Positions 34,301 through 61,942 of a stretch of 64,000 bases of DNA are shown here, one piece after another. The stretch's first letter is position 1. Each line of letters starts with the position of its first letter. The position numbers were made by a program, and so were the translations under genes. Source of the stretch: Limnoperna fortunei (Eukaryota > Mollusca > Bivalvia > Mytilida > Modiolidae). The notes beneath the pieces were generated by a model. That model worked only from the letters and a program-made list of their open reading frames with translations, ran no database searches and was not told the origin of the DNA. The DNA lies in contig OX104122.1 in the NCBI GenBank assembly GCA_944474755.1, forward strand, positions 10,426,641 through 10,490,640, in the 5' to 3' direction.

Positions 34301-37250
34301 AGTTGTCACTAGAACCAGTAAAGTGCCGCTATTGCCTGTAGTAATTTAAACCAGAAGTCCTGAGGTGCCACTATAACCAGTAAAGTTCGCTATTGCCTGT
34401 AGTAGTGTAAACTAGAACTCTTGAGTTGCCACTTGAACCAGTAAAGTACAACTATTGCCTGTAGTAGTGTCAACTAGATCTCTTGAGTTGCCACTAGAAC
34501 CAGTAAAGTGCCGCTATTGTCTTTAGTAGTGTTAACTAGAACTCTTGAGTTGTCACTAGAAGCAGTAAAGTGCCGCTATTGCCTGAAGTAGTGTAAACTA
34601 GAACTCCTGAGGTGCCACTATAACCAGTAAAGTTCGCTATTGCCTGTAGTAGTGTAAACCAGAACTCTTGAGTTGCCACTAGAACCAGTAAAGTGCCGCT
34701 ATTGCCTGTAGTAGTGTAAACCAGAACTCTTGAGTTGCAACTAGAACCAGTAAAGTGCCGCTATTGCCTGTAGTAATATAAACCAGAACTCCTGAGGTGC
34801 CACTATAACCAGTAAAGTTCGCTATTTCCTGTAGTAGTGTAAACTAGAACTCCTGAGTGGCCACTAGAGCCAGTAAAGTGCCGCTTTTGCCTGTAGTAGT
34901 GTTAACTAGAACTCCCGAGTTGCCACTAGAAGCAGTAAAGTGCCGCTATTACCTGTAGTAGTGTAAACCAGAACTCTTGAGTTGCCACTAGAACCAGTAA
35001 AGTGCCGCTATTGCCTGTAGTAGTGTCAACCAGAACTCTTGAGTTGCCACTAGAAGCAGTAAAGTGCCGCTATTGCCTATAGTAATATAAACCAGAACTC
35101 CTGAGGTGCGACTATAACCAGTAAAGTTCGCTATTGCCTGCAGTAGTGTAAACTAGAACTCCTGAGTGGCCACTAGAGCCAGTAAAGTGCCGCTTTTGCC
35201 TGTAGTAGTGTTAACTAGAACTCCCGAGTTGCCACTAGAAGCAGTAAAGTGCCGCTATTACCTGTAGTAGTGTAAACTAGAACTCTTGAGTTGCCACTAG
35301 AACCAGTAAAGTGCCGCTATTGTCTTTAGTAGTGTTAACTAGAACTCTTGAGTTGTCACTAGAACCAGTAAAGTTCGCTATTTCCTGTAGTAGTGTAAAC
35401 TAGAACTCCTGAGTGGCCACTAGAGCCAGTAAAGTGCCGCTTTTGCCTGTAGTAGTGTTAACTAGAACTCCCGAGTTGCCACTAGAAGCAGTAAAGTGCC
35501 GCTATTACCTGTAGTATTGTAAACTAGAACTCTTGAGTTGCCACTAGAACCAGTAAAGTGCCGCTATTGTCTTTAGTAGTGTTAACTAGAACTCTTGAGT
35601 TGTCACTAGAACCAGTAAAGTGCCGCTATTGCCTGTAGTAGTATAAACCAGAAGTCCTGAGGTGCCACTATAACCAGTAAAGTTCGCTATTGCCTGTAGT
35701 AGTGTAAACTAGAACTCTTGAGTTGCCACTTGAACCAGTAAAGTACAACTATTGCCTGTAGTAGTGTTAACTAGATCTCTTGAGTGGCCACTAGAGCCAG
35801 TAAAGTGCCGCTTTTGCCTGTAGTAGTGTTAACTAGAACTCCCGAGTTGCCACTAGAAGCAGTAAAGTGCCGCTATTACCTGTAGTATTGTAAACTAGAA
35901 CTCTTGAGTTGCCACTAGAACCAGTAAAGTGCCGCTATTGTCTTTAGTAGTGTTAACTAGAACTCTTGAGTTGTCACTAGAACCAGTAAAGTGCCGCTAT
36001 TGCCTGTAGTAATTTAAACCAGAAGTCCTGAGGTGCCACTATAACCAGTAAAGTTCGCTATTGCCTGTAGTAGTGTAAACTAGAACTCTTGAGTTGCCAC
36101 TTGAACCAGTAAAGTACAACTATTGCCTGTAGTAGTGTCAACTAGATCTCTTGAGTTGCCACTAGAACCAGTAAAGTGCCGCTATTGTCTTTAGTAGTGT
36201 TAACTAGAACTCTTGAGTTGTCACTAGAAGCAGTAAAGTGCCGCTATTGCCTGAAGTAGTGTAAACTAGAACTCCTGAGGTGCCACTATAACCAGTAAAG
36301 TTCGCTATTGCCTGTAGTAGTGTAAACCAGAACTCTTGAGTTGCCACTAGAACCAATAAAGTGCCGCTATTGCCTGTAGTAGTGTAAACCAGAACTCTTG
36401 AGTTGCAACTAGAACCAGTAAAGTGCCGCTATTGCCTGTAGTAATATAAACCAGAACTCCTGAGGTGCCACTATAACCAGTAAAGTTCGCTATTTCCTGT
36501 AGTAGTGTAAACTAGAACTCCTGAGTGGCCACTAGAGCCAGTAAAGTGCCGCTTTTGCCTGTAGTAGTGTTAACTAGAACTCCCGAGTTGCCACTAGAAG
36601 CAGTAAAGTGCCGCTATTACCTGTAGTAGTGTAAACCAGAACTCTTGAGTTGCCACTAGAACCAGTAAAGTGCCGCTATTGCCTGTAGTAGTGTCAACCA
36701 GAACTCTTGAGTTGCCACTAGAAGCAGTAAAGTGCCGCTATTGCCTATAGTAATATAAACCAGAACTCCTGAGGTGCGACTATAACCAGTAAAGTTCGCT
36801 ATTGCCTGCAGTAGTGTAAACTAGAACTCCTGAGTGGCCACTAGAGCCAGTAAAGTGCCGCTTTTGCCTGTAGTAGTGTTAACTAGAACTCCCGAGTTGC
36901 CACTAGAAGCAGTAAAGTGCCGCTATTACCTGTAGTAGTGTAAACTAGAACTCTTGAGTTGCCACTAGAACCAGTAAAGTGCCGCTATTGTCTTTAGTAG
37001 TGTTAACTAGAACTCTTGAGTTGTCACTAGAACCAGTAAAGTTCGCTATTGCCTGTAGTAGTGTAAACTAGAACTCTTGAGTTGCCACTTGAACCAGTAA
37101 AGTACAACTATTGCCTGTAGTAGTGTCAACTAGATCTCTTGAGTTGCCACTAGAACCAGTAAAGTGCCGCTATTGTCTTTAGTAGTGTTAACTAGAACTC
37201 TTGAGTTGTCACTAGAAGCAGTAAAGTGCCGCTATTGCCTGAAGTAGTGT
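31310..37250. repeat. Higher-order repeat 2 (period 1,668 bp) within the satellite
   Basis: The marker GTAGTAGTGTCAACCAGAAC followed by CTATAGTAATATAAACC occurs at 31,681, 33,349, 35,017 and 36,685, three intervals of exactly 1,668 bp (27 monomers). A fifth marker at 38,785 is 2,100 bp further on, after a different block. Other variants (ACTTGAACCAGTAAAGTACAAC, AGAAGTCCTGAGG) recur with the same period. Confidence 0.88.
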
Positions 37251-40200
37251 AAACTAGAACTCTTGAGTTGCCACTAGAACCAGTAAAGTGCCGCTATTGT
37301 TTTTAGTAGTGTAAACCAGAACTCTTGAGTTGCCACTAGAACCAGTAAAGTGCCGCTTTTGCCTGTAGTAGTGTTAACTAGAACTCCCGAGTTGCCACTA
37401 GAAGCAGTAAAGTGCCGCTATTGCCTGAAGTAGTAGTAGATTAGAACTCTTGAGTTGCCACTAAAACCAGTAAAGTGCCGCTATTGCCTGTAGTAGTGTC
37501 AACTAGAACTCTTGAGTTGTCACTAGAACCAGTAAAGTTCGCTATTGTCTTTAGTACTGTTACCTAGAACTCTTGAGCTGTCACTAGAACCAGTAAAGTT
37601 CGCTATTGCCTGTAGTGGTGTAATCCAGAACTCTTGAGTTGCCACTAGAACCAGTAGAGTGCCGCTATTGTCTTTAGTAGTGTTAACTAGAACTCTTGAA
37701 ATTGTCACTAGAACCAGTAAAGTTCGCTATTGCCTGTAGTAGTGTAAACCAGAACTCTTGAGTTGCCACTAGAACCAGTAAAGTGCCGCTATTACCTGTA
37801 GTAGTGTAAACCAGAACTCTTGAGTTGTCACTAGAACCATTAAAGTGCCGCTATTGCCTGTAGTAGTATAAACCAGAACTCTTGAGTTGCCACTAGAACC
37901 AGTAAAGTGCCGCTATTGTCTTTAGTAGTGTTAACTAGAACTCTTGAGTTGTCACTAGAACCAGTAAAGTTCGCTATTGCCTGTAGTAGTGTAAACCAGA
38001 ACTCTTGAGTTGCCACTAGAACCAGTAAAGTGCCGCTATTGCCTGTAGTAGTGTAAACCAGAACTCCTGAGGTGCCACTAGAACCAGTAAAGTTCGCTAT
38101 TGCCTGTAGTAGTGTAAACTAGAACTCTTGATTTGCCACTAGAAGCAGTAAAGTGCCGCTATTACCTGTAGTAGTGTAAACCAGAACGCCTGAGGGGCCA
38201 CTAGAGCCAGTAAAGTGCCGCTATTGTCTTTAGTAGTGTTAACTAGAACTCTTGAGTTGTCACTAGAACCAGTAAAGTTCGCTATTGCCTGTAGTAGTCA
38301 AAACCAGATCTCTTGAGTTGCAACTAGAACCAGTAAAGTGCCGCTATTGCCTGTAGTAATATAAACCAGAACTCCTGAGGTGCCACTATAACCAGTAAAG
38401 TTCGCTATTGCCTGTAGTAGTGTAAACCAGAACTCTTGAGTTGCCTCTAGAACCAGTAAAGTGCCGCTATTGCCTGTAGTAGTGTAAACCAGAACTCTTG
38501 AGTTGCAACTAGAACCAGTAAAGTGCCGCTATTGCCTGTAGTAATATAAACCAGAACTCCTGAGGTGCCACTACAACCAGTAAAGTTCGCTATTTCCTGT
38601 AGTAGTGTAAACTAGAACTCCTGAGTGGCCACTAGAGCCAGTAAAGTGCCGCTTTTGCCTGTAGTAGTGTTAACTAGAACTCCCGAGTTGCCACTAGAAG
38701 CAGTAAAGTGCCGCTATTACCTGTAGTAGTGTAAACCAGAACTCTTGAGTTGCCACTAGAACCAGTAAAGTGCCGCTATTGCCTGTAGTAGTGTCAACCA
38801 GAACTCTTGAGTTGCCACTAGAAGCAGTAAAGTGCCGCTATTGCCTATAGTAATATAAACCAGAACTCCTGAGGTGCGACTATAACCAGTAAAGTTCGCT
38901 ATTGCCTGCAGTAGTGTAAACTAGAACTCCTGAGTGGCCACTAGAGCCAGTAAAGTGCCGCTTTTGCCTGTAGTAGTGTTAACTAGAACTCCCGAGTTGC
39001 CACTAGAAGCAGTAAAGTGCCGCTATTACCTGTAGTAGTGTAAACTAGAACTCTTGAGTTGCCACTAGAACCAGTAAAGTGCCGCTATTGTCTTTAGTAG
39101 TGTTAACTAGAACTCTTGAGTTGTCACTAGAACCAGTAAAGTTCGCTATTTCCTGTAGTAGTGTAAACTAGAACTCCTGAGTGGCCACTAGAGCCAGTAA
39201 AGTGCCGCTTTTGCCTGTAGTAGTGTTAACTAGAACTCCCGAGTTGCCACTAGAAGCAGTAAAGTGCCGCTATTGCCTGTAGTAGTATAAACCAGAAGTC
39301 CTGAGGTGCCACTATAACCAGTAAAGTTCGCTATTGCCTGTAGTAGTGTAAACTAGAACTCTTGAGTTGCCACTTGAACCAGTAAAGTACAACTATTGCC
39401 TGTAGTAGTGTTAACTAGATCTCTTGAGTGGCCACTAGAGCCAGTAAAGTGCCGCTTTTGCCTGTAGTAGTGTTAACTAGAACTCCCGAGTTGCCACTAG
39501 AAGCAGTAAAGTGCCGCTATTACCTGTAGTATTGTAAACTAGAACTCTTGAGTTGCCAGTAGAACCAGTAAAGTGCCGCTATTGCCTGTAGTAGTGTTAA
39601 CTAGAACTCTTGAGTTGTCACTAGAACCAGTAAAGTTCGCTATTGCCTGTAGTAGTGTAAACCAGAACTCTTGAGTTGCCACTAGAACCAGTAAAGTGCC
39701 GCTATTGCCTGTAGTAGTGTCAACTAGAACTCTTTAGTTGTCACTAGAACCAGTAAAGTTCGCTATTGCCTGTAGTAGTGTAAACCAGAACTATTGAGTT
39801 GTCACTAGAACCAGTAAAGTGCCGCTATTGTCTTTAGTAGTGTCAACTAGAACTCTTGAGTTGTCACTAGAACCAGTAAAGTTCGCTATTGCCTGTAGTA
39901 GTGTAAACCAGAACTCTTGAGTTGCCACTAGAACCAGTAAAGTGCCGCTATTCCTGTAGTAATATAAACCAGAATTCCTGAGGTGTCACTAGAACCAGTA
40001 AAGTGCCGCTATTGTCTGTACTAGTGTAAACCAGAACTCCTGAGTGGCCACTAGAGCCAGTAAAGTGCCGCTATTGCCTGTAGTAGTGTCAACTAGAACT
40101 CTTGAGTTGTCACTAGAACCAGTAAAGTTCGCTATTGCCTGTAGTAGTGTTAACTAGAACTCCCGAGTTGCCACTAGAACCAGTAAAGTGCCGCTATTGT

Positions 40201-41905
40201 CTTTAGTAGTGTTAACTAGAACTCTTGAGTTGCCACTAGAACCAGTAAAGTGCCGCTATTGTCTTTAGTAGTGTTAACTAGAACTCTTGAGTTGTCACTA
40301 GAACCAGTAAAGTGCCGCTATTGCCTGTAGTAGTGTAAACCAGAACTCTTGAGTTGCCACTAGAACCAGTAAAGTGCCGCTATTGCCTGTAGTAGTGTCA
40401 ACTAGAACTCTTGAGTTGTCACTAGAACCAGTAAAGTTCGCTATTGCCTGTAGTAGTGTAAACCAGAACTATTGAGTTGTCACTAGAGCCAGTAAAGTGC
40501 CGCTATTGTCTTTAGTAGTGTCAACTAGAACTCTTGAGTTGTCACTAGAACCAGTAAAGTTCGCTATTGCCTGTAGTAGTGGAAACCAGAACTCTTGAGT
40601 TGCCACTAGAACCAGTAAAGTGCCGCTATTGCCTGTAGTAGTGTAAACCAGAACTCTTGAGTTGCCACTAGAACCAGTAAAGTGCCGCTATTGCCTGTAG
40701 TAGTGTCAACTAGAACTCTTGAGTTGTCACTAGAACCAGTAAAGTTCGCTATTGCCTGTAGTAGTGTAAACCAGAACTATTGAGTTGTCACTAGAACCAG
40801 TAAAGTGCCGCTATTGTCTTTAGTAGTGTCAACTAGAACTCTTGAGTTGTCACTAGAACCAGTAAAGTTCGCTATTGCCTGTAGTAGTGTAAACCAGAAC
40901 TCTTGAGTTGCCACTAGAACCAGTAAAGTGCCGCTATTGCCTGTAGTAATATAAACCAGAAGTCCTGAGGTGTCACTAGAACCAGTAAAGTGCCGCTATT
41001 GTCTGTACTAGTGTAAACCAGAACTCCTGAGTGGCCACTAGAGCCAGTAAAGTGCCGCTATTGCCTGTAGTAGTGTCAACTAGAACTCTTGAGTTGTCAC
41101 TAGAACCAGTAAAGTTCGCTATTGCCTCTAGTAGTGTTAACTAGAACTCCCGAGTTGTCACTAGAACCAGTAAAGTGCCGCTATTGTCTTTAGTAGTGTT
41201 AACTAGAACTCTTGAGTTGCCACTAGAACCAGTAAAGTGCCGCTATTGCCTGTAGTAGTGTTAACTAGAACTCCCGAGTTGCCACTAGAACCAGTAAAGT
41301 GCCGCTATTGTCTTTAGTAGTGTTAACTAGAACTCTTGAGTTGCCACTAGAACCAGTAAAGTGCCGCTTTTGCCTGTAGTAGTGTTAACTAGAACTCCCG
41401 AGTTGCCACTAGAACCAGTAAAGTGCCGCTATTGCCTGTAGTAGTGTAAACCAGAACTCCTGAGTGGCCACTAGAGCCAGTAAAGTGCCGCTTTTGCCTG
41501 TAGTAGTGTTAACTAGAACTCCCGAGTTGCCACTAGAAGCAGTAAAGTGCCGCTATTGCCTGAAGTAGTAGTAAACTAGAACTCTTGAGTTGCCACTAGA
41601 ACCAGTAAAGTGCCGCTATTGCCTGTAGTAGTGTCAACTAGAACTCTTGAGTTGTCACTAGAACCAGTAAAGTTCGCTATTGCCTGTAGTAGTGTAAACC
41701 AGAACTCTTGAGTTGCCACTAGAACCAGTAAAGTGCCGCTATTGCCTGTAGTAGTGTCAACTAGAACTCTTGAGTTGTCACTAGAACCAGTAAAGTTCGC
41801 TATTGCCTGTAGTAGTGTAAACCAGAACTATTGAGTTGTCACTAGAACCAGTAAAGTGCCGCTATTGCCTGTAGTAGTGTTAACTAGAACTCTTGAGTTA
41901 TCACT

Positions 41906-43181
41906 ATAAACTAATATTGAATAATATTTCAATCGTCGCTTGTTTAATAATCGCTTCAGAAAGTTGTATTTGAACGAAAAATTAAGATTCTTAGAAATAA
42001 CTACTGTCATATTTATAATTAAAAGCATTTAATTAACTTGTGTGTGTGACATTCTTGCTAAAATGATATAAATATTACAAAATAATGAATTAAAGGAAAA
42101 GATAACTCTTCTTATAAATTTGTATAAAGCTTTTTTTTGGTGTTTACTGCCAAAACATTTAACGGAAATTGTTCTCGTAATGTCCGCGTATTTTGTGACA
42201 GTAATGTACTTGTTCTCGACTCCAACATTCGTTGACACTGCTGGGTTATAAGTTTCTTCCCCCTTTTTATTGTTGGTCGCTGCGTGTAGATCTGATCTTA
42301 CAACGAGATAAAATATATATTATAAAACAAACATACCGTAAAGGATTTTATATTGCACGAGATTGCGAAATTGTGCAATTTGTATTCATCCAGGGCAATA
42401 TGGAGCAATATTGGTGCAATTGAACTCTTTTTATTATATAACAGAATAGAACTTTAAAATTAATGTTGATTATGTTAATGACGTCATGATTGCACCGTGT
42501 GCAATACAGGATAATACTGCAAGCTTACTGTTTATAACGCAGGAAAGAATACTTCAATAAAATGCTTCAGTTCAATGCCTACATTTTTTCCTAAATCCAG
42601 CAAAACGAAACCCCAGACTTGTGCGTCTGGTATAATATAACAAAGATAGCAGTACATGGAAAGAATGCACGGATGACGCACAAATAAATGATCCGTATTT
42701 AATATCTGTCGAGCCAAGTGCTGTTGGAAAATGTCTTTCCCACGCGTTAAGTGAAAAAATTGACAAATATTGACCGAACAGATTAACGGTTCCTTTTTAC
42801 TTTTACCAACCAATCAAAATCAGATTAGGGAAAAATTGTTGACCACTGACCTGTGGCTATTACATTTAAAGCTGGTAATTGTGTTCTTGAGTATTAACAA
42901 AGAAAAGTTGTCTTAACAGGTAAACCAGGTGTTAATTGTGTTAAACAAGTAGGAACGGTGCATTGTGAATTAAAAGGAACAGTATTACTTTTCACTCCCG
43001 GCTGTTCCTTCAGTCTAGAATCTCTATACCAATATCATACCAATAGCCCGATATGTTGTAATCTTTTATGAGAAAATTCACATTTAACTGTTTACACGTT
43101 ATTTGGTAAATTGCATACAAAAATGCATTTAATTTTTTTCAAAGTATTCGACAAGGAAATGTATCCATCCCTTTCTTGTTA
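41906..43181. other. Right flank of the satellite, no supported gene
   Basis: A TATTGCACGAGATTGCGAAA stretch at 42,351 and ATTGCACCGTGTGCAATA at about 42,494 suggest a small element with TATTGCAC/GTGCAATA ends. Minus-strand frames at 42,532-42,813 are unrecognised. Confidence 0.35.
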
Positions 43182-43322
43182 TGTTTGTTTGTTTGTTTGT
43201 TTGTTTTAACGCCACTTTCAGCAATTTTTCAGCTATATCATGGCGTCCAGTTTTTATTGGGGCAGAAGCCGGAGTACCCGGAGAAAGCCCCCGACCTGCG
43301 GTAGGAAAACTGGCAATCATTG
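43182..43322 (-). mobile_element. SINE 3' part (minus strand)
   Basis: Reading the minus strand: TGCCAGTTTTCCTACCGCAG, GTCGGGGGC, CCAATAAAAACTGGACGCCA, TGATATAGCTGAAAAATTGC, GTGGCGTTAAAACAAACAAACAAACAAA. The tRNA-like head is missing, so it is a 5'-truncated insertion of the same SINE family. Confidence 0.85.
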
Positions 43323-43970
43323 CTTTTTTGTTATGAATGTTAATCTCGACTAATTCAAATATATGTAAAATGTATTTGTTCAGCCTTCTTTAAGCTCCGA
43401 TGGAGATTGTTAGGTTCGACATTGTGGTTATTTAAGATCATAGAACACCATCAGAATGGTAGATAAAAGTGTGATAAATCTGACTAGGTTCCTGGAAAAA
43501 CACATATCTAAAAATGAGAAAACTGCATATTTTTTTACACAAATATAGGTGTGCAAACAACATATTTAACACTGACACAATTGCATCGACTTTTAAACAG
43601 ATATAGGTGTAAAAAATTAATGACCTTATGTAATACACCACTGTTTATATAAGGTATAATAATTACATAATCAGGTGCCAGGTAATTATGTATTGTTAAT
43701 TAATTAGGAATGTGTTGTCACATTAAGAATGTAACGGTAAACATTTAGCAATATTAGAAATTTTTAAGGATTAAATAAAATGTCCTCAAAGATACCAAGG
43801 CCGTCAGACGCGGATTTCATCTAAACAACACATCAATGGCGCTCAACCCCAAATATATTGAAATTCTAAATTATTAAGATGTTGCATAGCTTGTATCATC
43901 ACAATTCCAAAAAGGTGTACCGCATTCCGGCTAAAGCCATCTATACCTTGTGAATAGAAGAAACTTAACC

Positions 43971-44598
43971 TTTAAGGGGATGCAGGACACCATCCGCCAT
44001 TTTTTGTGAAAATTATAAAATAGATAGAACATTTATGGTAAATTTAATAATAATTTCTTTCATTATTTACTCTTAATTTCAATAAAATTTAAAATAATAA
44101 TGAAAGTCTTGTACCTATATTATTACTTTAATTTATTAATGGTTGAAATAAAAAGATTTTGTTTAAATGTGTACGGTATTGGCAAAAATAATGAAAATGA
44201 AATTTTTAACAAGGGAGGTAATTTTGACCAAAAAATACAATTTTTAGCACTTTTTGACTAGTTTTTTCCCAAATGACAAAAATTTAACTCAGAGACCCCT
44301 ATTTTTCTTTCCATCACTAAAATGTATACCAATTGCTCGACATTATATAACAAATTCAGAAAATTTCATTGGACAGAATTTTTGTAATCTTTTATTTTAG
44401 TGCTTTTTTATTCTCTTCTCTGTATAATCTATATGAAAATTTAAAATTTCAGTGCTCAACTCCTCGGAAATAAGCTCTGAAACCCATATTTTTTATTTTG
44501 AATTATGATAACTTGTATAAAAAACTAACTATTTGGCAAATTTAAAGAAAATTCATTGACAAATTATTTTCAGTGAAAGTGTCCTGCATCCCCTTAAA
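43971..44598. mobile_element. MITE-like element with 20-bp terminal inverted repeats
   Basis: The left end TTTAAGGGGATGCAGGACAC (43,971-43,990) is matched exactly in reverse complement at the right end (44,579-44,598). The 628-bp interior is very AT-rich and has no coding frame. No clear target duplication was found. Confidence 0.8.
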
Positions 44599-44700
44599 TC
44601 ATTTCGAAATTTCGCGACAGTAATTCAGATAATGCCTTTATCACAAAAAGAATCAATGATATTCTTGACAATACTGGGCTAGTTAATTAAACTCTTTTTG

Positions 44701-44815
44701 TAAGCATGATTTGTCCTACATCATTGCCAAAACTGATGTTGCGCGTTCGATCCTTGTTGAAGGCAGGGTGTACTCGACTCTAACCCTAACTGAAGGATTA
44801 TCGATTTTCATGTCG
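44701..44815 (+). repeat. Diverged SINE body fragment
   Basis: GCGCGTTCGATCCTTGTTGA, GGCAGGGTGTACTCGACTCT and AACTGAAGGATTATCGATTT correspond to the B-box and body of the SINE family. Head and tail are not recognisable. Confidence 0.55.
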
Positions 44816-45219
44816 AAGGTTTTTTTGCAAGTCTCATTTAGGTAAAAGACAACTCTGCTACACTTCTACTTAGGAAAATATGGAGACATCTGGAAATATT
44901 TATAGTAATTGGTTCTCCTCATTTGTCCTATGTTCCGTTTAGTGATTGTCTTTAATTGTATTTAGGATGGTTTAATTTATTCGTAGTGCAATCAAAAAGT
45001 AAGATTCCATTTCGGAAATATTCTTTTAGTCAAAAAGTATCAATCTAAAATTCTTCGTAGATGGAGTGACTTCAGCCCTGCAAAAGATATATATTACATA
45101 TTAGATACATTTGACGACGTTTATATTACAAAAAGAGACAGGATTAATAATAATGATCCAGTTTATAGGTATGAAAATAAATCCCACAATATGATCATAC
45201 AAAGCTATTGACAACATTT

Positions 45220-60368
<15,149 letters not shown>

Positions 60369-60445
60369 TTCACTGTGACGAAAGAAATATGTATGTAGTT
60401 ACGACAAAGTATAATTTGGCAAAATATAATTATAACTAACGTAAG
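60369..60445 (-). promoter_or_regulatory. Upstream edge of cellulase exon 1: possible splice acceptor or core promoter
   Basis: Two readings compete. TTTCTTTCGTCACAG directly before TGAAATGG looks like a splice acceptor, implying a 5' non-coding exon further up. A TTATAATTATATTTT stretch about 60 bp above could instead be a TATA-like box. I prefer the acceptor because a strong donor exists at 61,732. Confidence 0.3.
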
Positions 60446-60918
60446 AATAGAGAAATGATAGAAAGTTACAACTTTTACGTCAGTTTGAGACGTACAGGTA
60501 AGCGCCAACATCAGAAATATTTACTTTATTAATTACTAATACATCGTCTTTGTACAATCAATGCAATTTAACCCTGTTTTTTTCAGACTGTAAATATAAT
60601 TCAACTATATATGCGTCTGGGGGATCGAGACCAAGTTCCACTGATGACGTGTTATGCTTAAATCTAAACTATAGACTTAATCGCACCTTGTACGGTTCAT
60701 AAGTTACACAGTACGTGATTGATCCGACAAATTTCTAAAAAAAACGACATAATGCACCACGTAACTAATTTATCCCGACTTGCTTTCGTGACGTATTTAT
60801 ACTTACTAAGGATGTGATACATTACCCTGTGCTGTTCGATCTTCCCGAAGTGTTTGCCGATTTGTGGTTCGATCGAATGATATTTTAAGTGAGCAAGTTT
60901 GTTGTTACTTAATTAACT

Positions 60919-61150
60919 TTGCTGATTGCGTGGTCCAGCAAGCAATATTCAGTCAGTACAAAAACATGTTAATAAAAACGTCAAGGCGTGAAATTAGACG
61001 AACGTAAGAAAAAAACTTCTGGTCAAGACTGGTGCTGGAAAAGTATGGACTTTTGGGTAGGAATGGAAGTTTAGCTATTTGTAGCGGCTATTGTGCTCCT
61101 ACTGATTTTTAACCCTCCGAAAGTGTTTTTTTCTCGTGGCACACTACCGT
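60919..61150 (+). repeat. Dispersed repeat family A, copy 5
   Basis: GCTGATTGCGTGGTCCAGCA, AGCAATATTCAGTCAG, CTGGTGCTGGAAAAGTATGG, TTTGGGTAGGAATGGAAGTT and TTTGTAGCGGCTATTGTGCT follow the family order. Confidence 0.6.
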
Positions 61151-61597
61151 TACTTATTTGATAAGATAATATTTTGACTGGATCAAGGGAGCTAATAATG
61201 ACATTACGAGCTTGCACTGAAATTTGTAGTGCAATAGTAGATAATCAGATTTTGACCTTATATCAAACTAGACTAAAATTATATAAGCCGATAATATATA
61301 TTAAACAGTTCTCCTTTTCTGGTCATAGTATTTAGTCAATTAGTTCATTTTGTGCTATGTGTTCAGTTTGAACTTGACTAAACCGGCTGAATCGTTCTAT
61401 TAAGAACAAATTATGAACAACTGACGACTGATTAATTAAGAATATATATGGATATGGATCTATGACATTTTCGCTTTTCAAATTTCCAGATGAAAAATGT
61501 GATATCCTGTTTTCTAAGTATAAGTTAGTTATATTTTTAATTAATCACAAATCGTTTTGTTCTGATAAAATTTAATTTATATTTAATAAACAATAAA
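61151..61597. other. Unassigned AT-rich sequence
   Basis: No gene, repeat or RNA is supported. Confidence 0.4.
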
Positions 61598-61732
61598 TTA
61601 CGTCAAAACAGTAGGCAAGGCATGTTGCATGCTAGAATGTAGGAACATGTAAATTAAGAAAAAATGATCAATTTCTTTTTCGGATTCATGTACATTATAC
61701 ACAAAAATTTTAACATACAGCCTGTTTCTTAC

Positions 61733-61942
61733 CTGTCTGCTACCAATGTGAATCGTTATCTCCTGATTGGATCTACTTAAGTAAGTGCACAAAACCTGAA
61801 GAATGTTCATGCCTAGAACTGACGAGGTCAGCATATAGGTCGACATTATGTCAGAAGCCATGTAGAAATCGCACAAAAATAAATAGATTGGAATACATGA
61901 CGATTCCATGGTACTCTGACGATGATATCCTTCGGGAGACAA
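61733..61942 (-). other. Possible 5' exon of the cellulase (or of an unknown gene)
   Basis: On the minus strand a 70-codon open stretch (MSPEGYHRQSTMESS, ..., QEITIHIGSRQ) ends at a strong donor AGACAG|GTAAGAAAC (G of GT at 61,732). Spliced to the acceptor at 60,372 it would meet a TGA at once, so it would be 5' untranslated sequence with a short upstream reading frame. The peptide itself resembles nothing I know. The left border of this exon is unknown. Confidence 0.25.

Larger units (their letters stand above)
25020..41905. repeat. Satellite array of 61/62-bp monomers, about 16.9 kb
   Basis: The monomer reads GCCGCTATTGCCTGTAGTAG, TGTAAACCAGAACTCTTGAG, TTGCCACTAGAACCAGTAAA, GT (62 bp). A sister type starts TCGCTATTGCC and is one base shorter (61 bp). 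Variable sites include GCCTG/GTCTTT, AAACCAG/TAACTAG and CTCTTGAG/CTCCTGAG/CTCCCGAG. Roughly 270 monomers are packed head to tail without foreign insertions. Minus-strand frames of 61-143 codons occur because a 61+62 pair is 123 bp, a multiple of three; they start and stop with repeat drift and are not genes. The array ends at a diverged unit near 41,905. Confidence 0.97.

Noticed and set aside
25747..37708. Minus-strand open frames of 61-143 codons in the satellite
   Set aside because: They follow the 123-bp dimer period, begin and end with monomer variants, and several are identical copies 1,863 bp apart.
42532..42813. 93-codon minus-strand frame
   Set aside because: No recognisable domain, two frames overlap, no splice or start context; left unannotated.
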